Origin: Atherinomorus stipes
Lineage: Eukaryota; Chordata; Actinopteri; Atheriniformes; Atherinidae
Direction: 5' to 3'
Assembly: GCA_023101725.1 (NCBI GenBank)
Contig: JALJCO010007852.1
Span: 616,553-680,552 of the forward strand
Length of the DNA: 64,000 bases
In this document: one piece after another, positions 61,064-64,000 of the stretch
How positions within the stretch are numbered: the first letter of the stretch is position 1
Layout: every line of letters begins with the position of its first letter
Translations under genes and position numbers: made by a program
Notes under the pieces: generated by a model
Told to the model about the DNA's origin: nothing
Database searches by the model: none
What the model saw: the letters and a program-made list of their open reading frames with translations, nothing else

Positions 61064-61236
61064 GGATGTTTCTGGTGCGATTTCTCCTCCCTCCCCTCAG
61101 TTTGCTCTCTGTAGCTGCTGCCAGTTTACTAACTCATGTCTGTGTTGCAGGTCATGGAGCTGCTTCTTCCTACTGACATCAAATAAATGGATTTATGACT
61201 TATCCATTGTGTCCGTTTGTGGAAATGGTAACTTAT

Positions 61237-61998
61237 GTGAATTGGGCAGTTTAGCAACTTTCTCCTACCCTGTGCAGGGTCACTATAGGGCTCCAATTGC
61301 TAATGCTACTTGGCCATGGGGTATCCTTCAGCTGAGTGGCATGACTCTCACCTGGGAGTCTGGGAATGGAGTCACACGTGGGCCCTTGTTGCATATAATG
61401 GCTTGTTTTGGGCATCAGGACTACAAAATGCTGGGTCTCATCCATGCAGTAGACTGCAGTGTTTCTTGGCAGACTAAAAGCTAGTCCAAGTTCTTCTCAC
61501 CCCAGGCCACAACATGCAAGAGCCACTCCGGCGTTTAGGAGGACAACTGGTACCATTTCTCAAGTCACCAAATGTCATTGGACACCACTGCTTAGTAGTT
61601 TGGTGACCTGTTGTAGAAACCTCCAGATGAGCACGCATAGCTTGTAGTATTGCTCTCACTAGTCACAATCTCTCCTATTACCAGTTGAATTGACAGTTGC
61701 TCTTAGTGCAATAAGTGAGCCAATAGATAAAATGTAAGGAATGCAGAATTTTTTTTTTTTAAAGCCCCATTACTTTTACAGCTAATGTATGAATGCTTTT
61801 AATTACCGCATCTGGGTAGTGAACCCAATTTTACTGTGACAGTAACTCCAAAGGGAAGGGGGTGCTCATAGGAGCAAATGGGACTCAAACTGAGCTACTT
61901 GTGAATTGCTAATGGCCATTTAGGAAAAGCATAAACTGGCTGAAGACTAGTGTTACTGGCTTAGTTCTGGATGGTAAAACCAAAGCCTCTGACAATAG
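61237..61998. repeat. 3' flank of copy 4, paralogous to 50320-51083
   Basis: Near-identical to the 3' flank of copy 3 and diverged from 39636-41490. No gene seen. A T run occurs near 61750. Confidence 0.75.
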
Positions 61999-62179
61999 CT
62001 GGGTGTCCATTACACCTGGAATTGCACAAAATCTAAAATGTCATAATTAAACCACTAATGGACACTTTTTCACATTAGAATTTTGTCAAATCTCCACACA
62101 AAGGCGTAAAAATACCCCATCCAAAATCAAAATATAATACATTACTTGTAATCCCTTCCACCCACCCCAAAAACCCCAA

Positions 62180-64000
62180 GCTCACTGTGTTGGCACAAAA
62201 TTTAGTTTACATGTCAGTGTTTAATGAGAATAGTTTGATCCATTGGTTTATCTTTGGTCTTTCTGTGAGCTTCCAGCTAAGAGCAATCACATGTTTAGCC
62301 TGTAAAAGGCAAAAGCTCACAAGCTCATTCTTTGTGGGTCCTTTAGTCATTGGGAAAATGTGCAGTAAGCAGAGTTTACTGTCCATTGGCACATCCTGTT
62401 CAAGAAAAACATGACCTCCTTCCAAAAAATTTGAACCTCTGTCCATTGCCACAATGGAAAAGAGTGCCTTTCTGCATTAACGCAAACATCAGGAACATTT
62501 GAATTGAAATGGTGAAGTTTTACAGGAGTGATATATGTTCTAATAACCACTTGTATTGTACTCTAAACCTTGTGTTAATAGTTTGTTTTTGACAGCAAAC
62601 ATGAATTATTCCATTCATCCTCTGAGATTTCAGTTTGCAGATCAATTTTCCATGCTTGTGAATACGAAAGACTATTTTCTTTTAAGGCTGAAAGTAGAAT
62701 ATTATAAAATTTTGAAAGTAGGCCCAGACTCTGATGGTGAACAGCTATATATTCTATGGTAGAAAGTGTAGGTTCATTAGTAGATTTCATTAAGGTTGTC
62801 ACAAAATTTCTAATCTGTAAATACTTAAAAAATTGTTTTTTGGGCAGACTGTATTTGCTTACAAATTGTTCAAAGGATACTAGCACCCCCTCACTGTAAA
62901 GGTCCCCTATTTTATTTATGCCTTTATTTAGCCATATTCTGAATCCCCATCTGCTCTTCCCTGGGTTGAATCTGTCATTTCCCAAATAGGTAATATACAT
63001 GAGATTTCAGATACCTCACCTAAGACAGCATGAGGGTGATGCATTACTGATATTGTGTTTTTGAGTAAAGTGTTTTTTTGTGTTTTTCAATAGTTGTTTA
63101 GGTTCAGTTACGTAAAGATAGGATGTCAGGGGTAACATCAATGAGTTGTTTTCTATCTGTATCTAAGATGGTGTGTCACTGGTGGAAAAATAACAAATTC
63201 CAGTACAAAGTTGAGCTGCCCAGTAATGCAGCTTAATGTTTGGGACTCTATGCCCTCCTAGATCATAGGGAAGATAAAGAAGGGAGAGACTCAGTCTAGG
63301 GTGTTCATTGTTCCATATAAATTTGGTGAAGGTTTTGTCCATGGAGGAGAAGAAAGAAACCAGAATTTGTAAAGGGATGGACTGGAAGATGTATAGGAAC
63401 TTTCGGAGAATGGACATTTTAATAATATTAATGCGACCTATCATTGAGATTGGCATCTCCACCCATCTTTCTAAGGATACTAATATTTTTTGCACTAAAG
63501 GATCGTAATTGGTAGAAACTATTTTCTTTACGTCCGGATTGATCTTAATGCCTAGTTAGGTAAAACCTTCATAGGTGCAGGTGAACAGTGTTTGCACTGG
63601 AGGGTTATTTCTGTTGAGTAGTAACAGATTTTCTTTCGGTTAACCTTGTATCCTGAGAATTCTCCAAATACCTTCAGAAGTTTATCAACAGCCTGGACAG
63701 ACTTCCCCAAAATTAGTTAAAAACAGAACAATGTCAATCTGCAAAAAGAGATAACCAATGCTCTAGATTTCCGATTTGGATGCCGGTGATTTCAGGAGAT
63801 TTGTATATTGCCACAGCAAGCGGCTCAATGGCAAACAAAAACAAAAGGGGGGGGGGCAGCGGGCATCTCTGTCGTGTTCTTTTACAGAGGTTTATTGTAC
63901 TTGATAGCTGACCATTTGTTGCGACTTTTGTAACTAGCTCAGTATATAATAATTGAATCCACTTTAAATATTTTTCTCCAAGGCCAAATCTCTTAAAGGT
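62180..64000 (-). pseudogene. Second copy of the L1-clade LINE, running off the window
   Basis: It matches 51254-53105 at an offset of about 10.9 kb, with the same defects plus extra indels. Minus-strand words include MIGRINIIKMSILRKFLYIF (near 63450). The window ends before the point where the first copy carries its hAT-like insertion. Confidence 0.85.

Overview
The window is animal nuclear DNA, almost certainly from a teleost fish. The evidence is the content: Tc1-like transposons, an L1-clade LINE, tRNA-derived SINEs, many hAT-, PIF/Harbinger-, CACTA- and TTAA-type non-autonomous DNA transposons, microsatellites, spliced genes with GT-AG introns, and TATA boxes and AATAAA signals. Bacterial-style operons, rRNA genes and functional tRNA genes were not seen. 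Most short open frames lie in repeats and are not treated as genes.

Layout. From 1 to about 36 kb there is no convincing host protein-coding gene. This part holds ancient unique DNA, including three stretches that look like candidate enhancers (3.4-3.6, 3.96-4.2 and 23.65-24.07 kb), packed with nested transposons. The clearest are a dead Tc1-like transposon (8.58-9.65 kb), a CACTA-like element with another element inside it (12.27-14.32 kb), an exploded MITE (19.86-22.88 kb), two foldback elements (26.24-26.96 and 27.24-29.38 kb), and a four-element nest (31.5-33.8 kb). In that nest a Tc1-like element carries a TTAA MITE and a THAP-containing P-like element, and the P-like element carries a SINE.

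From 36 kb to the end the window holds four same-strand copies of one small gene family (starts at 36296, 44303, 49311 and 60226). I cannot name the family. Each copy has four exons, and the coding region is carried by the first three. The gene encodes a 187-residue secreted protein with a 17-residue signal peptide, a Gly/Ser/Gln/Tyr-rich low-complexity middle, an acidic patch and a conserved Tyr-rich C-terminal module. The predicted mature protein has no cysteine. Each copy has an E-box, a CCAAT box and a TATA position, and ends in a non-coding exon with AATAAA. Copies 1-3 are intact. Copy 4 has lost its TATA box and has two one-base deletions, so it reads as a pseudogene unless the assembly is wrong.

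The copies sit in duplicated flanks. Copies 3 and 4 lie in units repeated at about 10.9 kb that include an L1 LINE and several MITEs. Copies 1 and 2 are separated by different insertions. Comparing flanks gives empty sites that date several transposon insertions relative to the gene duplications. Several very G-, C- or A-rich islands look like poor consensus sequence, which limits conclusions based on single-base indels.
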